Assembly (NCBI RefSeq): GCF_007655255.1
Contig: NZ_VMYE01000015.1
Location: 1 to 64,000 of the forward strand
Length of the DNA: 64,000 bases
Direction: 5' to 3'
DNA from: Extensimonas perlucida
GTDB lineage: Bacteria > Pseudomonadota > Gammaproteobacteria > Burkholderiales > Burkholderiaceae_C
Made by a program: the position numbers and the translations under genes. Below are positions 28,154 through 37,263 of the stretch, one piece after another (the stretch's first letter is position 1; the number at the start of each line of letters is the position of its first letter). Below the pieces are notes generated by a model, which was not told the DNA's origin, ran no database searches, and worked only from the letters and a program-made list of their open reading frames with translations.

Positions 28154-29046
28154 TGCGCGCTGCGTTCGACGCCCCCGCTGCCTGGAGCGCCGGCATGGCC
28201 TATGCGACGAACGAAGCCGCTGGCGCGCGAACCGAGGACGATGCACCCGCAGCGTCTGCGCCGCCGCAGCACTACCGCGCCGTGTTCATCTCCGACCTGC
28301 ACCTGGGCACGCCGGGCTGCCAGGCGCATGCCTTGCTCGATTTTCTGCGCCACCATTCGAGCGACTACCTCTACCTCGTGGGCGACATCGTCGATGGCTG
28401 GCAACTGCGGCGCAAATGGTTTTGGCCACAGGCGCACAACGACGTCGTGCAAAAGCTGCTGCGCCGTGCGCGCAAGGGCTGCCGCGTCGTCTTCGTGCCC
28501 GGCAACCATGACGAATTCGCGCGTGCTTTCGTCGATCACTCGTTTGGCGGCATCGAGGTGGTGGAAGATGCCGTGCACCTGACGGCAGATGGCCGCCGGC
28601 TCTGGATCACGCATGGCGATTATTTCGATGGTGTGATCCAGTGCGCGAAGTGGCTCGCCTATGTGGGCGACAATCTCTATGAGTTCACCCTCAGGCTCAA
28701 CCGCCACCTGAACACGCTGCGCGCACGCCTGGGCCTGCCGTATTGGTCGCTGTCGGCCTACCTCAAGGGCAAGGTCAAAAAAGCCCTGAATTACGTGACT
28801 GACTTCGAGGTTGCCGTAGCCACAGAGGCACGGCGGCGCGGGCACCAGGGCGTGGTCTGCGGCCACATCCACCGTGCCGAAATGCGCGAGATCGACGGCA
28901 TTCTGTATTGCAATGACGGTGACTGGGTAGAGAGCCACACGGCCTTGGTCGAGCATGTGGACGGGCGGTTGGAGTTGCTGCAATGGCCGGTGCGGCGGGT
29001 CGCCACCGGCGCAGGCAAGGCCGTTGCGTTGCCTGTGCAGGCGTGA
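28153..29046 (+). CDS. LpxH-like metallophosphoesterase
   Basis: This 297-residue protein of the calcineurin-like phosphoesterase fold resembles UDP-2,3-diacylglucosamine pyrophosphatases. The two-metal site is spelled out by FISDLHLGTPG, GDIVDGW, VPGNHDE, ITHGDYFDG and CGHIHRAEM. About 45 poorly conserved N-terminal residues precede the domain, so the start could be internal (Met at about residue 16). It is translationally coupled to the acyltransferase upstream. The substrate is a lipid or nucleotide-linked diphosphate by family. Classical lpxH is usually smaller, so this is a paralogue group. Confidence 0.82.
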   Translation: MRAAFDAPAAWSAGMAYATNEAAGARTEDDAPAASAPPQHYRAVFISDLHLGTPGCQAHALLDFLRHHSSDYLYLVGDIVDGWQLRRKWFWPQAHNDVVQKLLRRARKGCRVVFVPGNHDEFARAFVDHSFGGIEVVEDAVHLTADGRRLWITHGDYFDGVIQCAKWLAYVGDNLYEFTLRLNRHLNTLRARLGLPYWSLSAYLKGKVKKALNYVTDFEVAVATEARRRGHQGVVCGHIHRAEMREIDGILYCNDGDWVESHTALVEHVDGRLELLQWPVRRVATGAGKAVALPVQA

Positions 29047-29062
29047 CGTCCGGCTTGGGTTT

Positions 29063-29089
29063 TTTTCTGCACAATGCCAGTGCAGAAAA
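29063..29089. terminator. Hairpin after the LpxH-like gene
   Basis: TTTTCTGCAC (29063-29072) pairs with GTGCAGAAAA (29080-29089) around a 7-base loop, extended outward by GGGT/ACCC. There is no T-run on the plus side, so termination efficiency is doubtful. Confidence 0.5.
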
Positions 29090-29136
29090 GACCCAATAAA
29101 GAAGGGACAGGAACAGCCTTGATCTGGTGTGTGACT

Positions 29137-29152
29137 TGTCATATGAATGACA
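29137..29152. promoter_or_regulatory. Palindrome upstream of ppk
   Basis: TGTCAT-ATGA-ATGACA is a perfect 6-bp inverted repeat 58 bp before the ppk start. It resembles half-sites of a PhoB box but is inverted rather than direct, so regulator identity is open. Confidence 0.35.
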
Positions 29153-29210
29153 TTGAATTGTTCGACGATCGAAGGTTTGCGTTTCGACCCTTCTCGTTGC
29201 TTGCAAACCC

Positions 29211-31409
29211 ATGGCCCACCCCAAAGAATCCCTCGCGCCCGCGCAACCCATGGACGACGCTCAGGTCGATCGTTCAGCAGAGCTGGAGGATTCGCCCGCG
29301 CTCACTGCAAAGACCACGAAAGCGCATGCGCCCCGCGCCGCAGGGGTAGTGGCCGTACAGCCCGTCACCTTGCTCGACCGCGACCACAGCATCCTTGCCT
29401 TCAACGAGCGCGTGCTCGACTGGGCCGTGCGCGACGACGTGCCTTTGCTCGAGCGCTTGCGCTTTCTGTGCATCGTCTCGTCGAACCTCGACGAATTTTT
29501 CGAGGTGCGCGCGGAGCCTCATGTCAACGCGGTCAAACACGGAGAAACCGAGGGGCTCTACACCGTGGCCTCGTTCGAGGCGCTCGCGGCCAAGGTGCAT
29601 GACCTGGTGGCGCGCCAGTATGCGCTCTACAACCAGGTGCTGGTGCCGGCGTTCGCGGCGCATGGCATCCGTATCCTTGCGCACAGCGAGCGCAGCGCCG
29701 CGCACAAACGCTGGGTGAGCGCGTATTTCCGGCGCGAGGTGCGCCCGCTGCTGGTACCCGTGGGACTCGATCCGGCGCACCCGTTCCCGCAGGTGGCCAA
29801 CAAGTCGTTGAACTTCATCGTGCGCCTCAAGGGGCGCGATGCCTTCGGGCGCGAAAACGAGGTCGCCATCGTCAAGGTGCCGCGCGCGCTGCCGCGCATC
29901 GTGCGCATCCCCGGCGACAGCCCCAAACAAATGCTGTTTGCGAGCATCTCGAGCATCGTGCGTGCGCATCTGGCTGACCTTTTCCCGGGGCGCGAAGTGA
30001 CGGAGTTTTCACAATTTCGCGTCACGCGCCACTCTGACCTCGCGCTCGACGAAGAGGATGTGCGCAACCTGCGCACGGCCTTGCGCCAGGGGCTGCAGCA
30101 GCGGCATTACGGCGAGGCGGTGCGGCTCGAGGTATCGGCCGGTTGTTCGAAGTTTCTTTCGGACTTTTTGCTGCGCCAGTTCGACCTGCCAGAAGCCGCG
30201 CTGTACCGCGTGCACGGGCCCGTGAACCTGGTGCGGCTCACGCAGCTCGTCGATCTGGTCAACGACCCGGCGCTGCTGTTTGCGCCGTGGAATCCCGTGT
30301 GGCCGCGCCAGCTCGTCGCAGGCGCCTCGATCTTCGCGCAATTGCGCGAGCGCGACGTGCTGATCCACCAGCCTTTTGAGAGCTTCGACGGCGTGCTCGC
30401 CTTTCTGCGTGAGGCGGTCGAAGACCCGCAGGTGCTCGCGATCAAGCAGACCATTTATCGTACCGGCGGGCGCGACTCCGAACTCATGCGCCTGCTCGGC
30501 GAGGCTGTGCGCCGCGGCAAAGAAGTCATGGCGGTGGTGGAGCTCAAGGCGCGCTTCGACGAGGAGGCCAATATCAACTGGGCCGAGGCGCTCGAATCCG
30601 TAGGCGCGCAGGTGGTGTATGGCGTGGTCGGGCTCAAGACGCATGCCAAGATGCTGCTCGTCACGCGCCGCGAGGGGCGCCAGCTGCGCCGCTACGGTCA
30701 TCTTTCCTCGGGCAATTACAACGCGCGCACCGCGCGGCTCTATACCGACTTGGGTTACTTCACGGCCGACACGCAACTGACCGCGGAGATGGACGGCGTG
30801 TTCAACCACCTGGCCAGCCAAAACCGGCCGCCGCGCCTGCGCAAGCTCATTCTGGCGCCTTTCCACCTGCACCGCCGCTTGTTGGCTTTCGTCGAGCGCG
30901 TGGGCCAGGCGGCGAGCCGTGGCGAGGACGCGCGCATCGTCGTCAAGACCAACGCGCTCACGGACGAGGCTTTGATCCACGCGCTGCTGCGCGCCGGCCA
31001 GCAGGGTGCGTGCATAGACCTGATCGTGCGCGGCGCCTGCATGCTGCCTGCGCAGGTGCCGGGCGTGAGCGACAACATCCGTGTGCGCTCCATCATCGGG
31101 CGCTTTTTGGAGCACAGCCGCGTGTTCTACTTCCGCGCCGGCTTGCAGGAGGACCTGTACCTTTCGAGCGCCGACTGGATGAACCGCAACATGCTGCGCC
31201 GCGTGGAGCTCGCCTGGCCTGTGACCGACGCGGCGCTGCGCCAGCAGATCATCGACGAATCCCTGGTTGCGTACCTGTACGACGACCGCGACGCCTGGAC
31301 GCTGCAGGCCGACGGGCACTACGCGCCCCCGCCGCACCCGCAGACCGGCAAAGGCGCGCAAAACGCCCTCATGGCGCGCTATGGCGCTACGAAATCGGAA
31401 GAAGCATGA
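29211..31409 (+). CDS. ppk: Polyphosphate kinase 1
   Basis: This 732-residue enzyme reversibly makes inorganic polyphosphate from ATP. The N-terminal helical domain includes RFLCIVSSNLDEFFEVR. The core shows PYRxG-like IKQTIYRTGGRDSELM, and the active-site His lies in GLKTHAKMLLVTRREG, the autophosphorylated residue of PPK1. The second HKD-like region is near LYLSSADWMNRNMLRRVE. About 50 extra low-complexity residues precede the conserved start TLLDRDHSILAFNERVL. It ends in ATGATG with sixA, so the two are coupled. Confidence 0.95.
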   Translation: MAHPKESLAPAQPMDDAQVDRSAELEDSPALTAKTTKAHAPRAAGVVAVQPVTLLDRDHSILAFNERVLDWAVRDDVPLLERLRFLCIVSSNLDEFFEVRAEPHVNAVKHGETEGLYTVASFEALAAKVHDLVARQYALYNQVLVPAFAAHGIRILAHSERSAAHKRWVSAYFRREVRPLLVPVGLDPAHPFPQVANKSLNFIVRLKGRDAFGRENEVAIVKVPRALPRIVRIPGDSPKQMLFASISSIVRAHLADLFPGREVTEFSQFRVTRHSDLALDEEDVRNLRTALRQGLQQRHYGEAVRLEVSAGCSKFLSDFLLRQFDLPEAALYRVHGPVNLVRLTQLVDLVNDPALLFAPWNPVWPRQLVAGASIFAQLRERDVLIHQPFESFDGVLAFLREAVEDPQVLAIKQTIYRTGGRDSELMRLLGEAVRRGKEVMAVVELKARFDEEANINWAEALESVGAQVVYGVVGLKTHAKMLLVTRREGRQLRRYGHLSSGNYNARTARLYTDLGYFTADTQLTAEMDGVFNHLASQNRPPRLRKLILAPFHLHRRLLAFVERVGQAASRGEDARIVVKTNALTDEALIHALLRAGQQGACIDLIVRGACMLPAQVPGVSDNIRVRSIIGRFLEHSRVFYFRAGLQEDLYLSSADWMNRNMLRRVELAWPVTDAALRQQIIDESLVAYLYDDRDAWTLQADGHYAPPPHPQTGKGAQNALMARYGATKSEEA

Positions 31410-31870
31410 TGGACTTGATTCTCTGGCGGCACGCCGAGGCCGAAGAAGCCGCCGACGGCATGGACGACGTGGCACGTGCCCTCACACCGCGCGGCGAGAA
31501 ACAGGCCGAGCGCATGGGCGCCTGGCTCGACCGGCAGCTGCCGCAGGGTTTGCGCGTGTTTGCAAGCCCCGCGCGGCGCACCGAGCAGACCGCGCAGGCG
31601 CTGGGGCGCAAGTTCAAGTTGCGCGCGGAACTGCTGCCCGGCGCGAGCGCGCAGGACGTGCTCGAGCTCGCACGCTGGCCCGAGGCGCGCGGCGCAGTGC
31701 TTATCGTCGGCCACCAGCCCACGCTGGGCCAGACCATCGCCGAACTCATGGGCTTGCGCTCGGGCGAATGTTCGGTGCGCAAAGGGGCCGTGTGGTGGCT
31801 GCGCTACCGCGAGCGGCAGGAGCGCGGCGAGACCGTGCTGCTCACGGTGCAGTCGCCCGAATTCCTTTGA
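31406..31870 (+). CDS. sixA: Phosphohistidine phosphatase SixA-like
   Basis: This 154-residue histidine-phosphatase-superfamily protein has the nucleophile motif LWRHAEAE (His 9) near the N-terminus, then FASPARRTEQTAQAL and the second His in LIVGHQPTLGQTIAELMG. SixA removes phosphate from phosphohistidine on signalling or PTS proteins. Its ATG (31406) overlaps the ppk stop, and a second ATG follows immediately. The ppk-sixA pair is common in betaproteobacteria. The in vivo target is not inferable. Confidence 0.85.
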   Translation: MMDLILWRHAEAEEAADGMDDVARALTPRGEKQAERMGAWLDRQLPQGLRVFASPARRTEQTAQALGRKFKLRAELLPGASAQDVLELARWPEARGAVLIVGHQPTLGQTIAELMGLRSGECSVRKGAVWWLRYRERQERGETVLLTVQSPEFL

Positions 31871-31946
31871 CCTTGCCCCTATGCGGCGTGGGCAGGGGGC
31901 GCCGGCGCCGCGCTGCGCCGGGGCAGGGCGGTGCAGGGGCGCCGCC

Positions 31947-31952
31947 TACAAT
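31947..31952 (+). promoter_or_regulatory. -10 element of the phosphomannomutase gene
   Basis: TACAAT ends two bases into an in-frame ATG (31951), so that ATG is probably not the start and GTG 32011 is preferred. The -35 is not obvious in the GC-rich DNA. Confidence 0.4.
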
Positions 31953-32010
31953 GCCGCTTCACCCTGACTCTGCTGATTTTCCCGACTCCTACGGAACGAA
32001 AGGCCCGCCC

Positions 32011-33399
32011 GTGCAAGTGAATCCCGCGATTTTCAAAGCCTACGACATCCGCGGCGTCGTGCCCGCGACCCTCGACGAGAACACCGCGCGCGGCCTGGGG
32101 CGCGCCTTCGGCATGGCGGTGCGCGCGCAAGGGGAGGGCACGGTGGCCGTGGGGCGCGACGGGCGCTTGTCTGGGCCGGCGCTCGCGGCGGCGCTGATCG
32201 CGGGCCTGGTCGATGTGGGCCTGGAAGTGATCGACGTGGGCATGGTGACCACGCCCATGCTGTATTTCGCCGCCGCCACGCTGTGCACGAGCGGCATCCA
32301 GGTCACGGGCAGCCACAACCCGCGCGACCACAACGGCTTCAAGATGGTGCTCGGTGGCCGCGCTATCTACGGTGACGACATCCAGGCGCTGCGTCGCAGC
32401 ATGGAGTCTGAAAGCTGGCAGCTCGCGCCCGGCGGCGCGGTGCGGCAGGTGGATGTGCTGCCGGCGTACACCGCGCGCATCGTCGGCGACGTGCACCTCG
32501 CGCGCCGCATGAAGATCGTCGTCGATTGCGGCAACGGCGTCGCAGGCGCCTCGGCGCCGGGGATTTTCCGCGCGCTGGGCTGCGACGTGGTGGAGCTGTT
32601 TTCGCAGGTCGATGGCAGCTTCCCGAACCACCACCCCGACCCAAGCAAGCCCGAGAACCTGCGCGACCTCATCGCTGCGCTCAAGGACAGCGACGCCGAG
32701 CTGGGCCTGGCTTTCGACGGCGACGGCGACCGGCTGGGCATCGTCACCAAGGACGGCAACAACATCTTCCCCGATCGCCAGATCATGCTGTTTGCGCAGG
32801 ACGTGCTGCAGCGCGTGCCGGGCGGCGCCATCGTGTTCGATGTCAAATGCACGCAGCGCCTCGCGCCCGCGATCGCGGCCGCAGGCGGAGTGCCCGTGAT
32901 GTTCAAGACCGGCCATTCGCTCATCAAGGCCAAGATGCGTGAAATCAACGCGCCGCTGGGCGGCGAGATGAGCGGCCACATCTTCTTCAAAGAACGCTGG
33001 TACGGCTTCGACGACGGCACCTACGCGGGCTGCCGTCTGCTCGAGATTTTGAGCCGCAGCCCCGACCCGAGCGCCGTGCTCGATGCGCTGCCCACGAGCC
33101 ACTCCACGCCCGAGCTCAACGTGGCGTGCGCCGAGGGCGAGCCGCACCGCGTCACGGCCGAGCTGCAGGCGCTTGCGCCGCAGTATTTCAGCCCGCCTGC
33201 GCAGATCAACACCATAGACGGCCTGCGCGTGGACTGGCCCGACGGCTTCGGCCTGATCCGCGCGAGCAACACCACGCCGGTGCTGGTGCTGCGCTTCGAA
33301 GGCCACACGCCCGAGGCGCTCGCGCGCATCGAGGCTGACATGCTCGCGCTGCTGCGCCGCGTCAAGCCCGATGCGCAGATCGGCGCGGCGGCGCATTGA
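32011..33399 (+). CDS. Phosphomannomutase/phosphoglucomutase (AlgC-like)
   Basis: This enzyme of about 462 residues interconverts hexose 1- and 6-phosphates for LPS and exopolysaccharide precursors. The catalytic Ser lies in VTGSHNPRDHNGFKM, the metal loop is LAFDGDGDRLGIV, the sugar-binding loop is LGGEMSGHIFFKERW, and the phosphate-binding loop is RASNTTPVLVLRFE. The N-terminal IFKAYDIRGVVP is typical. GTG 32011 was chosen because the promoter TACAAT overlaps the alternative ATG 31951. The next gene, waaA, uses the same precursor pathway area (LPS). Confidence 0.93.
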   Translation: MQVNPAIFKAYDIRGVVPATLDENTARGLGRAFGMAVRAQGEGTVAVGRDGRLSGPALAAALIAGLVDVGLEVIDVGMVTTPMLYFAAATLCTSGIQVTGSHNPRDHNGFKMVLGGRAIYGDDIQALRRSMESESWQLAPGGAVRQVDVLPAYTARIVGDVHLARRMKIVVDCGNGVAGASAPGIFRALGCDVVELFSQVDGSFPNHHPDPSKPENLRDLIAALKDSDAELGLAFDGDGDRLGIVTKDGNNIFPDRQIMLFAQDVLQRVPGGAIVFDVKCTQRLAPAIAAAGGVPVMFKTGHSLIKAKMREINAPLGGEMSGHIFFKERWYGFDDGTYAGCRLLEILSRSPDPSAVLDALPTSHSTPELNVACAEGEPHRVTAELQALAPQYFSPPAQINTIDGLRVDWPDGFGLIRASNTTPVLVLRFEGHTPEALARIEADMLALLRRVKPDAQIGAAAH

Positions 33400-33449
33400 G
33401 CGCACGCCTGGCTTTGCATTCTGATTGCCTCAGCGCAGGCGCTCCGGCC

Positions 33450-34895
33450 ATGGAGCCCGCCACCACATCCGTGCCGCATCCCGTGATGGCCTGGCTCGCG
33501 CTGCGCCTTTATGCAGCGCTGACCTGGCTCGCCCAGCCGCTGCTGCGGCGCAAGCTGCGCCGCCGGGCACGCGCCGAGCCTGGCTACGCGCAGGCCGTGG
33601 GCGAGCGTTTCGGGCGTTATGCGCCTGAGGTGCTGCGCCCGCTGCGGCAGGCCGAGCCCGCCCACGCCGACGCGCCCTGGGTCTGGGTGCACGCGGTGTC
33701 GCTGGGCGAAACGCGCGCCGCGGCGATCCTGATCGCGGCCTTGCGCGCGCGGCTGCCCGGCATGCGCCTGCTGCTCACGCACGGCACCGCGACGGGCCGC
33801 GCCGAAGGCGCGAAGCTGCTGCAGCCCGGCGATGTGCAAGTCTGGCAGCCGTGGGACACGCGCGCCGCCGTGGGGCGCTTTTTGCGCACCTTTCGGCCCG
33901 CGCTCGGCATCCTCATGGAAACCGAGGTCTGGCCCAACCTGGTCGCGGGCTGCAAGGCGCTGGGCGTCCCGCTCGTGCTCGCGAATGCGCGGTTCAACGA
34001 AACGTCCTGGCGCCGCGCGCGGCGTTTGCGCGCGCTGGCCGTGCCCGCGTACCGCAGCCTCACGGCCGTATGGGCGCAGACCGAGGACGACGCGCGGCGC
34101 CTGCGCAGCCTGGGCGCGCCCGTGCAGGCGGTGCTGGGCAACCTCAAGTTCGACCTGCGCCCCGACGCCGCGCAGCTTGCACTCGGCCAAGCCTGGCGCG
34201 CGCACAGCCCGCGCCCCGTCGTCATGCTCGCGAGCAGCCGCGAAGGCGAGGAGGCGATGTGGCTGCAGGCCGTCGCCCCGATTTTTGAAAGAAAATGCCA
34301 TTTAGCGCAGGTGTATCAAGCGCAAGCAGCTATCGATTCAGAAGTTTCCGCGCAGGCCTCAGGCCCCTCAGACCACGCGGCGCAAGTGCAATGGCTGATC
34401 GTGCCGCGCCACCCGCAGCGCTTCGACGAGGTGGCTGCGCTGATGCAGAGCTCGGGCTTGAGCGTCGCGCGGCGCAGTTCCTGGACGGATGCACCTGTGC
34501 CCGCAGACGTATGGCTGGGCGACTCGCTGGGCGAGATGCAGGCTTACTACGCGCTGGCGGACGTGGCGCTGCTCGGCGGCAGCTTTGCGCCGCTGGGCGG
34601 CCAGAATCTGATCGAGGCCGCGGCCTGCGGCTGCCCTGTAGTGCTTGGCCCCCATACCTTCAACTTTGCCGAGGCGGCGCAATGCGCCTGCGAAGCCGGT
34701 GCCGCGCTGCGCGTGGCAGACCTGCGCCAGGGTGTGCAGGCAGCATGCGCACTCGCGCTCGACGGTGCGCGGCTTGCACAGGCACGCGTGCAGGCGCAAG
34801 CGTTCGCCCAAACCCACCGCGGCGCAGCCGACGCCACGGCGCAGGCCGTGGCCGCTTTGCTCGCGCAACTGGGCAGGGGTGGTGATGTGGCGTGA
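33450..34895 (+). CDS. waaA: 3-deoxy-D-manno-octulosonic acid transferase
   Basis: This GT30 glycosyltransferase adds Kdo residues to lipid IVA at the inner membrane. An N-terminal membrane anchor is present (MAWLALRLYAALTWLAQPLL), then WVHAVSLGETRAA, THGTATGRA, METEVWPNL, ANARFNETSWRRARR, and LLGGSFAPLGGQNLIEAAAC in the donor-binding domain. The start could be TTG 33396 (overlapping the previous stop), ATG 33450 or ATG 33486; the conserved part begins at 33486. An interspersed repeat copy lies at 34281-34347 and adds a QAQAAIDSEVSAQ linker between the two domains. Confidence 0.93.
   Translation: MEPATTSVPHPVMAWLALRLYAALTWLAQPLLRRKLRRRARAEPGYAQAVGERFGRYAPEVLRPLRQAEPAHADAPWVWVHAVSLGETRAAAILIAALRARLPGMRLLLTHGTATGRAEGAKLLQPGDVQVWQPWDTRAAVGRFLRTFRPALGILMETEVWPNLVAGCKALGVPLVLANARFNETSWRRARRLRALAVPAYRSLTAVWAQTEDDARRLRSLGAPVQAVLGNLKFDLRPDAAQLALGQAWRAHSPRPVVMLASSREGEEAMWLQAVAPIFERKCHLAQVYQAQAAIDSEVSAQASGPSDHAAQVQWLIVPRHPQRFDEVAALMQSSGLSVARRSSWTDAPVPADVWLGDSLGEMQAYYALADVALLGGSFAPLGGQNLIEAAACGCPVVLGPHTFNFAEAAQCACEAGAALRVADLRQGVQAACALALDGARLAQARVQAQAFAQTHRGAADATAQAVAALLAQLGRGGDVA
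34281..34347 (+). repeat. Interspersed short repeat, copy inside waaA
   Basis: This forward copy has core tcaagcgcaagcagctatcg with A/T-rich flanks. It is read in the same frame as the hrpA copy, giving QVYQAQAAIDSEVSA. Confidence 0.65.
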
Positions 34896-34909
34896 GGGCG
34901 GCAACAGCT

Positions 34910-35581
34910 TCAGCTGCCCATACGCTTTTGGCGCGCACGCTCGAGGGCCGCGGCAATGGCCGCCTGGCGCGCCTGGGCAGAAGGCGGGGCAGAAGGGGCC
35001 GCTTGTGGTGCACCTGTCGTTGCGTGCGCTGACTCCGTGGCCGCAGGGCGGGGCGGGGGCACAGGAGCAACTTTCTGCGCCAGTCTGTGCTGGCGCCGCG
35101 CATAGCGCTCACGCGCAGCGTCGGCCTGCGCCTGCGACCAGGCAGCCCAGCCTGTAGCCGCGCCGCTGACGTTGGCGAGGTGTATGCAATCGACGGGGCA
35201 TGCGGGCAGGCAAAGCTCGCAGCCGGTGCAATGCGCCTCGATCACGGTGTGCATGCGCTTGTTCGTGCCCACGATGGCGTCGGTTGGGCAGGCCTTGAGG
35301 CACAGGGTGCAGCCAATGCAGGCGCTTTCGTCGATGAAGGCCACGCTGCGCGCCGTTTCCTGGCCACACTCGGGGGCAAGCGGCAGCACCGGCTGGCCCG
35401 TGGCCGCCGCAAGCCGCGCCACGCCTTCGGCACCGCCGGGCGGGCAGCGGTTGATGGCCGCCTCGCCGACGGCAATGGCCTGCGCGTAGGCTGCGCAATC
35501 CGGGTAGCCGCAGCGTGTGCACTGCGTTTGCGGCAGTAGCGCGGCGATGCGTTGCACGACCTCGGCAGCCGCTGTATCCAT
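34910..35581 (-). CDS. RnfB/RsxB-like iron-sulfur protein
   Basis: This 223-residue protein has an N-terminal Fe-S domain (CTRCGYPDCAAYAQAI plus NRCPPGG, a four-Cys cluster as in RnfB). Two [4Fe-4S] ferredoxin motifs follow (CIGCTLCLKACPTDAI and CTGCELCLPACPVDCI) and then an Ala/Pro-rich tail ending in a basic helix. RnfB links NADH and ferredoxin pools in the membrane Rnf/Rsx complex, but no other rnf genes are here and the N-terminal membrane anchor of true RnfB is short or absent. In betaproteobacteria such stand-alone proteins are common. Delivery of electrons to nitrogenase is possible but unsupported. Confidence 0.8.
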   Translation of the reverse strand: MDTAAAEVVQRIAALLPQTQCTRCGYPDCAAYAQAIAVGEAAINRCPPGGAEGVARLAAATGQPVLPLAPECGQETARSVAFIDESACIGCTLCLKACPTDAIVGTNKRMHTVIEAHCTGCELCLPACPVDCIHLANVSGAATGWAAWSQAQADAARERYARRQHRLAQKVAPVPPPRPAATESAHATTGAPQAAPSAPPSAQARQAAIAAALERARQKRMGS

Positions 35582-35586
35582 TCCGC

Positions 35587-37263
35587 TCAGGATGAGGCGT
35601 CAGCGGACGAGGATGGCGAGGGCGTTGCAGTGCTCTGGGCGTCCGCTGCGCCTTCGGCCTGCGCCGGCGTGGGTGTGGCATCCACCCAGCGCGTGGCGAC
35701 GGAGGGTGTAGGTGCTTCTGTCGTGGCCACGGAGGGTGCTGCGCTGTTGGCAGTGGGCTTTGCCGCGACCTTTTTGCTGCTGGCGGAGGTCCGTGGTGCT
35801 GTTGTGGCCTTGGCGCCTGCGGCAGCCGTGACGTGTGTGGGAGCAGGTTGTGCGGTGGTTGCCGCCGTTTTTGGCGCTGCTTTTTGCGACGCTTCTGCCG
35901 CAGCAGACACGGTCTTTTCTTCCGTTTTTACGGCATTTTTTTCTGTTACCGCGGCAGATGTGGCAATGGGCAGCGGTGTCGGCAGCGCAGTCTGGGGCAC
36001 GGGTTGGTGCGCGCGGATGAAGTCACGCACCCTGGGGTACACCATTTCGCGCCAGCGCCGGCCACTGAAAATCCCGTAATGCCCGGCACCCGGCACGTCG
36101 TAGTGGAATTGCTCTTTCTGCACGATGCCGGTGCACAGATCGTGCGCGGCGCGCGTCTGGCCCGAGCCGGAAATGTCGTCGAGTTCACCCTCTACGGTGA
36201 ACAAGGACGTGTTCTTGATGTCCTGCGGCCGCACGGGCTCGAGCTCGCCCGAGGGTGAACGCACTTTCCAGGTGCCGCGCACCAGTTTGAATTCCTGAAA
36301 CACCGTGTGGATGGTTTCAAGGTAATAGTCCGCGTCCATGTCGAGCACGGCGTTGTATTCGTCATAGAACTGGCGGTGCGACTCGGCGCTTGCATCGTCA
36401 CCCTTGATGAGGTCGAGAAAGTAGTCGTAGTGGCTGTTTGCGTGCTTGTCGGGATTCATGGCCACAAAGCCCGCGTGCTGCAAAAAGCCCGGATACACCC
36501 GTCGCCCCGCGCCCGGGAAGGTCTCGGGCACGCGGTAGATCACGTTGTTTTCGAACCAATCAAAGCTGCGCGTGGTGGCCAGGCTGTTGACCGCCGTGGG
36601 CGAGCGCCGTGCATCGATGGGGCCGCCCATCATGGTCATGCTCAGCGGCGTCTTTTCGCCGCGGCTCGCCATGAGCGAAACGGCCGCGAGCACCGGCACC
36701 GTGGGCTGGCACACACTCATGACGTGGCAGTTGCCATAGATGCTCTGCAGGTGACGGATGAACTCCTGCACATAGTTGACGTAATCGTCGAGATGGAATT
36801 CGCCCTGCGACAAGGGCACGAGGCGGGCGTTCTTCCAGTCGGTGATGTAGACCTTGTGGTCCTTGAGCATGGTGCGCACGGTGTCGCGCAGCAGCGTCGC
36901 GTAGTGGCCCGACAAGGGCGCAACGATCAGCACTGCGGGCTGGTTCTTGAGCTTGGCGAGCGTGGCCGGGTCATCGGTAAAGCGCTTGAAGCGGCGCAGT
37001 TCGCAAAAAGGCTTGTCGATCTCCACGCGCTCTGCAATCGCTACGTTCACGCCATCGACATCGACCATGCGGATGCCGAACTCAGGCTTTTCATAATCCT
37101 TGCCAAAACGGTAAAACAGGTCGAAACCCGCGGCCATGCGCTGAGCGAGGGGGTTCTCGCTCAGGGGCCACATGGGGTTGCTGAGCAGCTTGGAGGCCGC
37201 CAACGAAAAGTCGGCAAAGGGCTCCATGAGGGAGCGTTGGGCTTCGTAAAAGTGGTAGAGCAT
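35587..37263 (-). CDS. phaZ: Intracellular polyhydroxybutyrate depolymerase (PhaZ)
   Basis: This 558-residue protein matches the short-chain intracellular PHB depolymerase family. MLYHFYEAQRSLMEPF at the start, HVMSVCQPTVPVLAAVSLM with the Cys nucleophile in place of a lipase-box Ser, and PGAGHYGIFSGRRWRE with the active His are all present. The family normally ends after the VYPRVRDFIR segment (about residue 425). Here about 130 more residues of Ala/Thr/Pro/Lys-rich low-complexity sequence follow. The enzyme mobilises carbon stores in the cytoplasm, which would feed respiration and nitrogen fixation. Confidence 0.9.
   Translation of the reverse strand: MLYHFYEAQRSLMEPFADFSLAASKLLSNPMWPLSENPLAQRMAAGFDLFYRFGKDYEKPEFGIRMVDVDGVNVAIAERVEIDKPFCELRRFKRFTDDPATLAKLKNQPAVLIVAPLSGHYATLLRDTVRTMLKDHKVYITDWKNARLVPLSQGEFHLDDYVNYVQEFIRHLQSIYGNCHVMSVCQPTVPVLAAVSLMASRGEKTPLSMTMMGGPIDARRSPTAVNSLATTRSFDWFENNVIYRVPETFPGAGRRVYPGFLQHAGFVAMNPDKHANSHYDYFLDLIKGDDASAESHRQFYDEYNAVLDMDADYYLETIHTVFQEFKLVRGTWKVRSPSGELEPVRPQDIKNTSLFTVEGELDDISGSGQTRAAHDLCTGIVQKEQFHYDVPGAGHYGIFSGRRWREMVYPRVRDFIRAHQPVPQTALPTPLPIATSAAVTEKNAVKTEEKTVSAAAEASQKAAPKTAATTAQPAPTHVTAAAGAKATTAPRTSASSKKVAAKPTANSAAPSVATTEAPTPSVATRWVDATPTPAQAEGAADAQSTATPSPSSSADASS

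Noticed and set aside
29137-29152. PhoB box before ppk
   Set aside because: The half-sites are inverted, not direct repeats 11 bp apart; listed only as a palindrome.
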